Shown: in pieces, positions 1-7,741 of the stretch
Layout of the letters: the number at the start of each line of letters is the position of its first letter
Position numbering within the stretch: position 1 is the stretch's first letter
DNA from: Bacteroidales bacterium UBA1800
GTDB taxonomy: Bacteria > Bacteroidota > Bacteroidia > Bacteroidales > VadinHA17
Assembly (NCBI GenBank): GCA_002319915.1
Contig: DCFQ01000071.1
Location: 481-21,797, forward strand
Length of the DNA stretch: 21,317 bases
Direction of reading: 5' to 3'
The notes under the pieces: model-generated
The model's database searches: none
Seen by the model: only the letters and a program-made list of their open reading frames with translations
What the model was told of the DNA's origin: nothing
Translations under genes and position numbers: made by a program

Positions 1-9
1 TGCCTGCCG

Positions 10-29
10 CCTGCCTGCCGGTAGGCAGG
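10..29. repeat. GC-rich palindrome at left edge
   Basis: CCTGCCTGCCGGTAGGCAGG folds on itself over its full length, with nine Watson-Crick pairs and one G-T pair. Partial copies of the same words (TGCCTGCCG before it, GGCAGG after it at 33-38) surround it. It resembles the short palindromic intergenic repeats that are common in Bacteroidota genomes. No function is implied, and its extent to the left is cut by the window edge. Confidence 0.55.
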
Positions 30-61
30 GTTGGCAGGGAAGACACTGAGAGGGCTTCACC

Positions 62-220
62 AGTGAGGGTTTACGACCCTGGCAAAGCTGGAAAGTAAAC
101 CTTTCACTACAGGGTTTGTTATACAGGCGAGCTTAACATGACCTTAAGGCCGGCATCCGATCTAATCAGGGTAGGTTAGGTGTGCAAGTTGAAGAAACTT
201 ACAGGGATGCCGGTTCTTTT
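62..220. other. Multi-stem structured element, family unknown
   Basis: No gene lies in 1-259. Four nested or adjacent inverted repeats are visible here. (1) AGTGAGGGTTTAC at 62-74 pairs with GTAAACCTTTCACT at 95-108, with one small internal mismatch. (2) CTTAA at 132-136 pairs with TTAAG at 144-148. (3) CCGGCATCC at 150-158 pairs perfectly with GGATGCCGG at 205-213, extendable by two G-U pairs. (4) Inside stem 3, AAGTT at 186-190 pairs with AACTT at 196-200 around a GAAGA loop. On the plus strand a T-rich stretch follows stem 3. Such layered pairing suggests a folded RNA (regulatory RNA or ribozyme/intron remnant) or the end of a mobile element. I do not recognise a family and see no group II domain V motif. 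The element lies downstream of the antiporter stop, so part of it could also be that gene's 3' end. Confidence 0.35.
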
Positions 221-259
221 ATATCCACGCCCTGCCGTGAAATCCTCCGAAGCTTCCGG

Positions 260-1738
260 TTAATGTTCCTCAGGGGATGAATAACCGAGTGAACGGTAAA
301 CCTGGCTGAGGCTTTCGGGGTTATCAGCAACCACCAGAAGGATATCGTTCTGCCCTATCACAGTAGATCCATTCGGTGTTACATAGCTTCCGTTGCGCCT
401 GATAAGTGCAATCAGGGCACTCTTCGGGAAATCGAGATCAATGACCTTCTTACCTACCGCCGTGCTCTTTTCTCCGATATGTATTTCGCGCATCTGCGAC
501 TTGACAGTGTCGTAGAGCTCATAGTCGAGGGGCGTTCTCTGCTTTGCCTTTGCAGGTACTGCAACATGGAACCATTTTGCCGCCGTTTTGAGCGTTGTTC
601 CCTGGAGAAGCACCGATGACAGGGAAATGAAGAAGACCAGGTTAAAGATCATCTGTGAGTTTTCAACCCCGGCAAGAAGCGGATAGGTTGCGAAAACAAT
701 TGGCACAGCTCCCCTTAAGCCGACCCAGGACATAAATGCCATTGACCTGGCCTTGATCCCAAAGGGTGCAAGCGAGGCAAAAACACTAAGGGGTCTGGCA
801 AAGAACATCAGGAAAGCTGAAACGAGCAGCCCTGTACCGATTATCGGAACGATCTGGCTGGGATAAACAAGCAGTCCGAGCGTCAGGAACAATACGATCT
901 GCATAAGCCATGCGAGTCCGTCAAATGACTGCAGAATCGTTTTCTTGTGAATAAGATGGTGGTTGCCGAGATAGACCGCGCAAATGTAAATGGCGAGGAA
1001 TCCGTTTCCCCCTGCCAGCTCCGATATCCCGAAGGCAAAGAACATCAGGGCGATCACAATGACCGGGTAGAGACCGTAAAAATCGAGTGAGATCCTGTTG
1101 ATCAGTTCCTTCCCAAGCTTTCCGGTGATCAGGCCGAGCGCCCCGCCAATAATAACCTGCCCGACGAACAGGGCTATCGTCCCCATAATCGAATGGCCCG
1201 GGTTTGTGATCCAACCCATCATGGTGATCATTAACAGGTAAGCCATGGGATCGTTGCTTCCGCTTTCGAGTTCCAGGGTAGCCCTTATATTACGTTTCAA
1301 ACCTGTGCTTTTTGAACGGAGCGTCGAAAAGACCGCTGCAGCATCAGTCGATGAGACTATTGCCCCAAGAAGCAGTCCTTCCGAAAACGGAAAGCCTGCC
1401 ACTGCCCAGACAAAAACCCCGACGGAAACTGCAGTGATGAGAACTCCGAAGGTCGACAGCACCATTCCATGCCAGATCACAGGCTTCACAACCTCCAGCC
1501 TGGTTTCAAGGCCGCCGGAAAACAGGATAAAGTTAAGGGCAACTATCCCGATAAACCGTGCAATCCCGGGATTGCTAAAATCTATCCCTCCCAGCCCTTC
1601 CGAACCGGCAAGCATTCCCACCACCACAAAAATCACGAGGACCGGGATCCCGAACCTGTTTGAGGTCTTTCCTGCCAGGATACTAAGGATCAGCAGAATA
1701 GAACCAATAAGCAGTATATTTTCGAATGTAAGCTTCAT
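260..1738 (-). CDS. K+/H+ antiporter, CPA1 family (CvrA/NhaP2-like) with C-terminal RCK_C domain
   Basis: An inner-membrane monovalent cation:proton antiporter of 492 residues, about the usual length of potassium/proton antiporters in this group. About twelve hydrophobic segments fill residues 5-390. The exchanger core is recognisable from SSTDAAAVFSTL (about 129-140) and ELESGSNDPMAYL (about 156-168); the Asn-Asp pair at 162-163 corresponds to the ion-binding ND of CPA1 exchangers. The soluble tail, about 410-482, reads as an RCK_C (TrkA-C) domain, which in relatives binds a small ligand and gates transport. The reading frame is open from a TTG at 1756, but the ATG at 1738 is preceded by AGGGG at good spacing and begins the first membrane helix, so I start there. 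It stands alone, divergent from hcp across a 234-bp regulatory gap. Whether it prefers K+ or Na+ cannot be read from sequence. Confidence 0.9.
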   Translation of the reverse strand: MKLTFENILLIGSILLILSILAGKTSNRFGIPVLVIFVVVGMLAGSEGLGGIDFSNPGIARFIGIVALNFILFSGGLETRLEVVKPVIWHGMVLSTFGVLITAVSVGVFVWAVAGFPFSEGLLLGAIVSSTDAAAVFSTLRSKSTGLKRNIRATLELESGSNDPMAYLLMITMMGWITNPGHSIMGTIALFVGQVIIGGALGLITGKLGKELINRISLDFYGLYPVIVIALMFFAFGISELAGGNGFLAIYICAVYLGNHHLIHKKTILQSFDGLAWLMQIVLFLTLGLLVYPSQIVPIIGTGLLVSAFLMFFARPLSVFASLAPFGIKARSMAFMSWVGLRGAVPIVFATYPLLAGVENSQMIFNLVFFISLSSVLLQGTTLKTAAKWFHVAVPAKAKQRTPLDYELYDTVKSQMREIHIGEKSTAVGKKVIDLDFPKSALIALIRRNGSYVTPNGSTVIGQNDILLVVADNPESLSQVYRSLGYSSPEEH

Positions 1739-1853
1739 GTCCGGCCCCTGATGCAATTACCAACCTTCCGCAGGCAAAAAAAGTTTACCACGAAATAGCA
1801 GAAAGGTAACTGCCTTCAATGCAAATTACTTAATTTTTGACGGAAAATCTAGG

Positions 1854-1873
1854 ATTGTAACATATGTTACAAT
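1854..1873 (+). promoter_or_regulatory. Perfect 20-bp palindromic operator, CRP/FNR-family type
   Basis: ATTGTAACATATGTTACAAT equals its own reverse complement over all 20 bases. The layout TTGTAAC-N4-GTTACAA matches the general form of CRP/FNR-superfamily sites (TTGN(10)CAA). It lies 100 bases before the hcp start and touches a TTTG that could be the -33 element. In many anaerobes hcp is controlled by HcpR, a haem-binding CRP/FNR-family regulator, so an HcpR-like activator is the natural candidate. That assignment is inference, and no such regulator is encoded in this window. Confidence 0.75.
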
Positions 1874-1900
1874 TTGAAGTGTGTTATTTTCTTTATTTTG
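1873..1900 (+). promoter_or_regulatory. Possible Bacteroidota-type promoter of hcp
   Basis: TTTG at 1873-1876 and TTATTTTG at 1893-1900 resemble the -33 TTTG and -7 TAnnTTTG elements of Bacteroidota sigma-ABfr promoters. The -7 has one mismatch and the 16-nt spacing is short. The -33 overlaps the last base of the 20-bp palindrome, as expected for an activator-dependent promoter. The match is imperfect, so confidence is low. Confidence 0.3.
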
Positions 1901-1972
1901 CCAGTGAAACAAGGGAGGGAAAACGCATCCCGGGTAAGTATTAAAAATCTATTAACCAATAATTTATAATCT

Positions 1973-3625
1973 ATGAGCATGTTCTGTTATCAATGTCAGG
2001 AAACCGCAAAGGGGACGGGATGTACAATTGCAGGAGTCTGCGGTAAATCGGAGAAGGTTGCCAATATGCAGGACCTCCTGATCTACCTGATCAAGGGTAT
2101 TTCAATCTACAGCACAAGGGCACGGGAGCTCGGTATTGAGAACGACAAGGTTAACAAGTTTGTTTTTGACGGCCTCTTCATGACGATCACAAATGCGAAC
2201 TTTGACATGGAAAGATTCGTGGGCAAGATCAGGGAAGCGCTGGAGCTGAGGGATGAGATCAGGGGCCAGTTCCTGAAGGCAGGGGGCAAGCTCCCCTCAA
2301 TCCTCCAAGATTCGGCTGTATGGACTGGCAAAACGGTTGAAGAGTTCGAGGCAAAGAACATTTCTGTGGGAGTTCTTTCGACAGGAAACGAGGATATAAA
2401 GTCTCTCAGGCAGCTGGTGACATATGGTGTCAAGGGGATGGCTGCTTATGCAGAGCATGCCTTCAACCTTGGATTTGAGGATAAATCCCTTTACAAATTC
2501 ATGCAGGATGCGCTTGTCGCCACTCTCGACGACTCCCTGGATGCAGATCAGCTGACAGCCCTGGTTCTGGAGACCGGCAGGTACGGGGTTACCGCAATGG
2601 CACTGCTCGACAAGGCCAACACTACAAAATACGGCCATCCTGAAATTTCAAAGGTGAACATAGGAGTAAGGAACAATCCGGGGATCCTCATCAGCGGCCA
2701 CGACCTCAGGGATATGGAAGACCTGCTCGTCCAGACCGAAGGGACCGGGGTTGATGTTTATACACACAGTGAGATGCTGCCTGCCAACTATTACCCTGCT
2801 TTTAAAAAGTACAGCCAATTTGCCGGAAACTACGGCAGTTCATGGTGGAAGCAGAAGGAAGAGTTTGAGACCTTCAACGGCCCAGTGCTGTTTACTACCA
2901 ACTGCATCGTTCCGCCAAGGAAGGAAGCATCCTATTGTGACCGCGTTTACACCACGGGGGCATCCGGGTTTCCAGGTTTCAAACACATTGCCGACAGGCC
3001 TGCGGGGGGGAGAAAGGATTTCTCCGCCATCATAGAGCATGCAAAAAAATGCCAGCCTCCGGTAGAGATAGAAAAAGGCCAGATCACAGGCGGGTTTGCC
3101 CACAACCAGGTTGCAGCACTGGCTGACAAGGTTGTGGAAGCCGTTAAGTCGGGAGCTATCAGGAAATTCTTTGTAATGGCGGGGTGCGACGGCAGGATGA
3201 GGGACAGAAGCTATTACACCGATTTTGCTGCTGCCCTTCCGAAGGACACTGTGATACTTACCGCCGGCTGCGCAAAGTACCGCTATAACAAGCTTCAGCT
3301 CGGAGATATCAACGGGATACCGCGGGTTCTCGATGCCGGACAATGCAATGATTCATATTCACTCGCGGTTATTGCCCTGACTCTCAAGGATGCGTTTAAG
3401 CTTAACGACATAAATGAGCTGCCGATCGCCTTCAACATCGCATGGTACGAACAGAAGGCGGTTATCGTCCTCCTGGCGCTCCTTTACCTTGGTGTGAAGA
3501 ATATTCACCTGGGGCCGACGCTCCCGGGATTCCTCTCGCCGAATGTGGTAAAGGTGCTCGTCGAAAAATTCGGGATTGCCGGGATCGGAACCGTGGAGGA
3601 GGATATGAAATTATTCCTGGGGTAG
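1973..3625 (+). CDS. hcp: Hybrid cluster protein / hydroxylamine reductase, class I
   Basis: A cytoplasmic iron-sulfur enzyme of 550 residues. Family members reduce hydroxylamine to ammonia in vitro, and in vivo are linked to NO reduction and nitrosative stress. The N-terminal cysteines C5, C8, C17 and C23 have C-X2-C-X8-C-X5-C spacing, the class I pattern for a [4Fe-4S] cluster rather than the enterobacterial [2Fe-2S] type. All expected hybrid-cluster ligands are visible: H243 (SGHDLRD), E267 (HSEMLP), C311 (TTNCIVPP), C405 (AGCDGR), C433 (AGCAKY), C458 (GQCNDS), E493 and K495 (WYEQKA), in register with the Desulfovibrio enzyme. The length keeps the helical insertion that class III lacks. 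The ATG at 1973 gives the usual MSMFCYQC start. No hcr-type reductase follows, as is usual outside Proteobacteria. The gene is monocistronic, and the palindrome upstream is its likely control point. Confidence 0.97.
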   Translation: MSMFCYQCQETAKGTGCTIAGVCGKSEKVANMQDLLIYLIKGISIYSTRARELGIENDKVNKFVFDGLFMTITNANFDMERFVGKIREALELRDEIRGQFLKAGGKLPSILQDSAVWTGKTVEEFEAKNISVGVLSTGNEDIKSLRQLVTYGVKGMAAYAEHAFNLGFEDKSLYKFMQDALVATLDDSLDADQLTALVLETGRYGVTAMALLDKANTTKYGHPEISKVNIGVRNNPGILISGHDLRDMEDLLVQTEGTGVDVYTHSEMLPANYYPAFKKYSQFAGNYGSSWWKQKEEFETFNGPVLFTTNCIVPPRKEASYCDRVYTTGASGFPGFKHIADRPAGGRKDFSAIIEHAKKCQPPVEIEKGQITGGFAHNQVAALADKVVEAVKSGAIRKFFVMAGCDGRMRDRSYYTDFAAALPKDTVILTAGCAKYRYNKLQLGDINGIPRVLDAGQCNDSYSLAVIALTLKDAFKLNDINELPIAFNIAWYEQKAVIVLLALLYLGVKNIHLGPTLPGFLSPNVVKVLVEKFGIAGIGTVEEDMKLFLG

Positions 3626-3645
3626 AAAGAATTGTTGCACAGAGT

Positions 3646-3693
3646 GGCACGGAGGAGGCACAGGGATCACTGAGACTCCGTGCCCTCCGTGTC
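3646..3693. repeat. Inverted/direct repeat GGCACGGAG...CTCCGTGCC downstream of hcp
   Basis: GGCACGGAG at 3646-3654 pairs perfectly with CTCCGTGCC at 3676-3684 around a 21-nt loop, and CTCCGTGTC follows at once as a near direct copy (3685-3693). It begins 21 bases after the hcp stop. No strong T-run follows it, so it is better seen as a dispersed intergenic repeat, possibly stabilising the hcp mRNA end, than as a clear terminator. Confidence 0.5.
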
Positions 3694-3714
3694 AGTTCTT
3701 GGTACGCCCCCTGC

Positions 3715-3748
3715 CCCCTGAAGGGGGTTTAAAAGTCCCCTTCAGGGG
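3715..3748. terminator. Perfect 12-bp stem-loop between convergent genes
   Basis: CCCCTGAAGGGG at 3715-3726 pairs perfectly with CCCCTTCAGGGG at 3737-3748 around a 10-nt A/T-rich loop. It lies between the ends of hcp (+) and the RND permease (-), where a bidirectional terminator is expected. Neither side has a proper U-run, so termination is inferred from position and stem strength. The flanking words AGTCCCCTTCAGGGGATTTA and AGGGG look like a repeat type often seen in Bacteroidota intergenic DNA. Confidence 0.5.
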
Positions 3749-3761
3749 ATTTAGGGGCTTC

Positions 3762-6700
3762 TTACTTTTTGCGGTTAAAATAAAAAATTCGTAACAACGA
3801 CGGATATACAATCAACAGCAGAGGAAGTGCAATAACAAACCCTCCGATAACTGCAACAGCCAGCGGCTGATGCATCTGTGCTCCTGTTCCTATGCCGAGG
3901 GCCAGCGGCAGCAGGGCCATGATGGCGCCAAACGCGGTCATGAGCTTTGGACGAAGCCTGGTCGAGATCGCGTAGACCAGCGAATCATCCACATTTCCCG
4001 ACTGCATGCCTGTCATGAATTGCTGAAAGGTAAATATCGCATTCTCGCCAATTATCCCGACGATCATGATAAGCCCGGTATAACTTCCCACATTCAGCGG
4101 AGTCCCTGTAAGAAAAAGGGCAAGAAGGCTCCCCGAGGTTCCTGCAACGGCGATCAGAAGTATGATAAGCCCAGCTCTGAAGTCCCTGAAGAGGAACAGC
4201 ATAAGGGCAAAAACCGAAAAGCTTGCAAGTACCAGGATCAATAAAAGCTGCCTGAACGATCTCTGCTGTTCGGCATAAGCCCCGCCATACTCGATATTGT
4301 AGCCCTGCGGCAGGTAAAACTTGCTGCTAATCTTTTCCCGTATTTCGCTGATGGCGCTTCCCAGGTCACGGTTATTCAACCTTGCGGTGACTATTGAAAC
4401 CGGCTGCAGGTTTTCCCGGTTATATTCCGGAACGCCCCTGGTAAGACCGATTGAAGCAAGGGTCGTCAGTGGTCTCAATTTCCCGGAGGGCAGGAAGATA
4501 TTTTCGTTCCTGACCTTTTCGAGGGTGTTCTCTGTGCTGCCCGGATAGATCATCCGGATATTTGTGAGCTGTTCACTTTCAGGGATGGATCCGATAACAT
4601 TGCCTTCATTAAACGTCTGAAGCTGAAAATGGAACGCTGCGGGCGCCAGACCGAACTGGCTCAGTTTCTGCTGATCAGGCTTGATCTCAATGGTCGGTCC
4701 TGTAATCAGTATCCCATTAAAGACATCCTCTATCCCTTCGATTTTCTCAATCTCACCAGCGATCCCTGCTGAAAGCTCATTGAGCTTTTCCTGGTCGTTT
4801 CCGAATATCTTGATCTCAATTGGCTGGACCGACTCCATCAGGTCGCCGAGCATGTCCCCGATCACCTGTCCGAAATCGACCTGAAGGGCAGGCTGCGTGG
4901 CCTCAATCCGCTGCCGGATATCATCGATCACCTCTTCAGTGGTCCTTTTCCTGTTTTTCTTCAATTGTATAAGAATATCGCCGTCGTTGGGCTCTGTTAT
5001 GAAGAATCCCATCTGTGCGCCGGTCCTCCTGGAGTACGATTCAAACTCCGGCATGCCGGTAATTATCTTCTCCACCTCATTAAGGATCCTGTCGGTCTCA
5101 TCAAGCGAGGTACCCGGAGGCGATTTGTAGTCGAGCACGATGGATCCTTCATCCATCTCCGGCAGGAAACCCGTTTCGATTGAGGGGATCACCAGCACGA
5201 TCGAGGCTGCCAGCAACAAAAGGAAAAGAATGCTCAGGGCAGGCCTTTTAATGAAGAAACTTACCCATTTCCGGCTTTTGATTGTCCGGGTGGCGGGTTC
5301 ATTCCTGGCGTGAATGAGCGGCTTTAATCCTGAAAACCACAAGTACACAACCGGCAGACCGATCCATGTCACCAGGAATGAGCACACCAGGGTAATTATC
5401 ATAGTGTTGGTGAGCACATTGAAATATGCGCCGGCCACTCCCCCGAGAAGCATGAACGGTATGAAGATCACAATCGTGCTGATCGATGAACCCAGCATGG
5501 AGGGGAACAGGTAGGTCACCGACTGGTGGACAAGCTCCCCGGATGACCTTCCGGGGAACTCCTCATGTGTACGGTGGATCTGTTCCACAACTACAATTGC
5601 ATCGTCGATGATTAGCCCGATAGCGGCAGCGATAGCGCCGAAAGTCATGATATTCAGCGAATATCCGACCGAATAAAGGACGACTACCGAAAGGAGCAGG
5701 GTAACCGGGATAGTGACAAGTATTGTTGCGCTTGCCCTGAAGGACCGGAGGAACAGTACCGCAACGATGATTGCCAGAAAAAGCCCGATCCAGACACTGT
5801 CATTAACACTTTTTATAGAGTCCCTGACAAAATCAGCCTGGTTATAGTAATATGAAAGCCTGACATCGGGGGGCAGCGTTTTCTCAAGCTCCTTTTTCAT
5901 CATCGCCACTTTTGCTGAAAGCACCACAAGGTTCGCCTTTGGCTGTTTAAGGACAGCGACCAGCAGCCCCTGTCGTCCATTGGCATTGATCCTTGTATAT
6001 TCAGTCTTTTCACGGACATTGATATCAGCAAGGTCCCGGAGCTTTATTATCCTTTTCCCGTCATTGCGGACAATTGCATTACTCAGGTCTTCGATATTGT
6101 AAAGGAGTGTATTTGTGACGGTCAGGTACATTCTCCGGTAATCTGTCAGGAATCCGGAGGAATTGATGAAATAATTCTGATCGAGGGCATTCTTTATCAT
6201 TTCGGGGGTGACAGAGGATGCCGCCATTTTTTGCTGGTTCAGCTCAATCCAGTATTCCTTGGTCTTACCGCCAATTATCCCTACCGACGAAACCCCTTCG
6301 ATCCTGGAAAGGAACGGCTTGATCGTATATGTTGCCAGCAGGTTAAGCTCGATGGGCGACCTCCTGTCGCTCTCGACCGTAAACCCGATCACCGGAAGTA
6401 TCGACGGATTCATCTGCTCGACCACTATTGAGACTTCGGGCGGAAGCCCACTCCTGATCTCTGCGATCCGGGATTCGAGGATCTGCTGGTTCCTGAAGAT
6501 ATCAGCATCCCAGTTCAGGAATGCGGAGATCTCGCATGAGCCGCGGCTCGTCGCGCTCCTTAGCAGATAGAGGTCAGGTATCTTCTTGATGGCATCCTCG
6601 AGCGGACGGGTAACCGTTATCATCATTTTATCGACCGGCTGTTCCCCGTTATCGGCTATTACCTTGAGCTTGGGAAAGGTAATTTCGGGGAAAAGCGAAA

Positions 6701-6794
6701 CCGGTACCTGGGAATAAAGAAAGAGCCCTGCCCCAATGACAAGTGCCAGGACAACGGATATCGGATTCTTTTGTGCCAGGTAGAAGTTCTTCAT
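3762..6794 (-). CDS. RND-family efflux pump inner-membrane permease (AcrB/CzcA superfamily)
   Basis: A proton-driven inner-membrane pump of 1010 residues, slightly shorter than the usual 1030-1050. It shows the RND duplication: TM1 at about 11-28, a large periplasmic loop, TM2-6 at about 335-490, then a second half with TM7 at about 518-537 and TM8-12 at about 848-1003. TM4 carries GLIIDDAIVVVEQI with the proton-relay pair D397/D398. The segment RLRPKLMTAFGAIMALLPLALG (946-967) is a standard RND motif. TGFLPEMDEGS (541-551) is typical of the CzcA-like side of the family, while the DD pair is AcrB-like, so the substrate (metal or organic) is left open. In TM10, GIIGENAIF has Glu917 where AcrB-type pumps have the relay lysine (K940 in AcrB). 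It is last in the operon, 4 bases after the adaptor gene, which implies translational coupling. Confidence 0.93.
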   Translation of the reverse strand: MKNFYLAQKNPISVVLALVIGAGLFLYSQVPVSLFPEITFPKLKVIADNGEQPVDKMMITVTRPLEDAIKKIPDLYLLRSATSRGSCEISAFLNWDADIFRNQQILESRIAEIRSGLPPEVSIVVEQMNPSILPVIGFTVESDRRSPIELNLLATYTIKPFLSRIEGVSSVGIIGGKTKEYWIELNQQKMAASSVTPEMIKNALDQNYFINSSGFLTDYRRMYLTVTNTLLYNIEDLSNAIVRNDGKRIIKLRDLADINVREKTEYTRINANGRQGLLVAVLKQPKANLVVLSAKVAMMKKELEKTLPPDVRLSYYYNQADFVRDSIKSVNDSVWIGLFLAIIVAVLFLRSFRASATILVTIPVTLLLSVVVLYSVGYSLNIMTFGAIAAAIGLIIDDAIVVVEQIHRTHEEFPGRSSGELVHQSVTYLFPSMLGSSISTIVIFIPFMLLGGVAGAYFNVLTNTMIITLVCSFLVTWIGLPVVYLWFSGLKPLIHARNEPATRTIKSRKWVSFFIKRPALSILFLLLLAASIVLVIPSIETGFLPEMDEGSIVLDYKSPPGTSLDETDRILNEVEKIITGMPEFESYSRRTGAQMGFFITEPNDGDILIQLKKNRKRTTEEVIDDIRQRIEATQPALQVDFGQVIGDMLGDLMESVQPIEIKIFGNDQEKLNELSAGIAGEIEKIEGIEDVFNGILITGPTIEIKPDQQKLSQFGLAPAAFHFQLQTFNEGNVIGSIPESEQLTNIRMIYPGSTENTLEKVRNENIFLPSGKLRPLTTLASIGLTRGVPEYNRENLQPVSIVTARLNNRDLGSAISEIREKISSKFYLPQGYNIEYGGAYAEQQRSFRQLLLILVLASFSVFALMLFLFRDFRAGLIILLIAVAGTSGSLLALFLTGTPLNVGSYTGLIMIVGIIGENAIFTFQQFMTGMQSGNVDDSLVYAISTRLRPKLMTAFGAIMALLPLALGIGTGAQMHQPLAVAVIGGFVIALPLLLIVYPSLLRIFYFNRKK

Positions 6795-6798
6795 CTGG

Positions 6799-7731
6799 TC
6801 ATCTTTCGATAGTGATCCGTGCCGTATCGGGAAGACCGTAATTGCCTGTCACCAGGATCCTGTCGCCCGGAAGAAGGATCGGCCAGCTGATCCCGACTTC
6901 ATTCCCGTTGTCAAGTCCCTTGCTGACAGGCACCCTTACTGCCGTTGAATCGTTTATCACCTTCATGATCCAGAATTCCGTCTGGGTCTCATTCCCGAGA
7001 ATTGCCTGTCTTGGGAGTACCTGCACATTCCGGACTATCCACCGGTCAAAGAGTGCGGATGCAATAAGGTTTTGAGGGAGACTGCGGCCGGTAAGCGGCT
7101 CAACAATATAGCTTACAGTCTGATCCTGGATATTCATTTCGGAAAGCCTCCTTTTTACCACCCCGTTTATCAGCGTGCTGTCGGGCAGCCTCAGAATGCA
7201 ATCACCGTCTTTTTCAACAATCCCCTTCATTTCAAAAGGCACTTCGGTGATGAATACAAGACTTTTGCTGTCAGATACGACAGCCAGCTCATCACCTTCC
7301 TGGACAAAATCGCCAGCCTGATGAAGTATTGAACTTATGACTCCGTTCACCGGGGAGAATGATTTAATTATACCCTTGAAATTCAGAGATGAATCACCAG
7401 GTGAAATATTATGGAGTGCAGCTGCCTCCCTTGTCTTCAGCATAAAGAGGAGCGTTCCGGGCTTAACATTTCCGCCCAGGGCAATCGGGGCCGATTCGAC
7501 CGTGCCGGAAACCGGCGACCTGACCGAGTGTTTGACCAGGTATGAGGAAACGGCCGTGAACGCTATCGTTTCTTTCAGATCCCTTGTCTGGGGCGTGACA
7601 ACCGTCACAGGTGTTCTCGCCTTAATCCCGGTCAATTCCGCCTCCTTCCGGCCAGTGCATGAAAAAGCCAGGAGGAATACAGCAATTAATTCAATGAACC
7701 GGCCGGGATTATGGATTCCTTTCACAGACAT
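6799..7731 (-). CDS. RND periplasmic adaptor (membrane fusion protein), short, hairpin-less, probable lipoprotein
   Basis: A 310-residue adaptor expected to link the RND permease to the TolC-like protein upstream. A hydrophobic segment ending in LLAFSC (about 19-25) looks like a lipobox, though Phe at -2 is unusual; lipid anchoring at Cys25 is inferred. Two lipoyl half-motifs are visible: VRSPVSGTVESAPIALGGNV (about 70-89) and FSPVNGVISSILHQAGDFV (about 127-145). In most adaptors these halves are separated by an alpha-helical coiled-coil hairpin of 60-100 residues; here only about 30 residues lie between the two half-motifs, so the hairpin appears to be missing. A beta-barrel and membrane-proximal part follow, ending in GDRILVTGNYGLPDTARI. 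Total length is well under the usual 350-400. Ten bases separate it from the TolC-like gene and four from the permease, so the three are one operon. Confidence 0.85.
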   Translation of the reverse strand: MSVKGIHNPGRFIELIAVFLLAFSCTGRKEAELTGIKARTPVTVVTPQTRDLKETIAFTAVSSYLVKHSVRSPVSGTVESAPIALGGNVKPGTLLFMLKTREAAALHNISPGDSSLNFKGIIKSFSPVNGVISSILHQAGDFVQEGDELAVVSDSKSLVFITEVPFEMKGIVEKDGDCILRLPDSTLINGVVKRRLSEMNIQDQTVSYIVEPLTGRSLPQNLIASALFDRWIVRNVQVLPRQAILGNETQTEFWIMKVINDSTAVRVPVSKGLDNGNEVGISWPILLPGDRILVTGNYGLPDTARITIER

Positions 7732-7741
7732 TGTTTTATTT

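Noticed and set aside
1..259. Group II intron or tRNA gene at the left edge
   Set aside because: No domain V hairpin, reverse transcriptase, cloverleaf or CCA-type acceptor could be recognised; kept only as an unassigned structured element.
1245..1751. 168-residue plus-strand open frame opposite the antiporter gene
   Set aside because: It is antisense to a clear membrane transporter, with Ser/Pro/Thr-rich sequence typical of the reverse strand of hydrophobic codons and no recognisable domain.
2840..3343. 167-residue minus-strand open frame inside hcp
   Set aside because: It lies entirely within a well-conserved gene with all metal ligands intact; its sequence has no family features.
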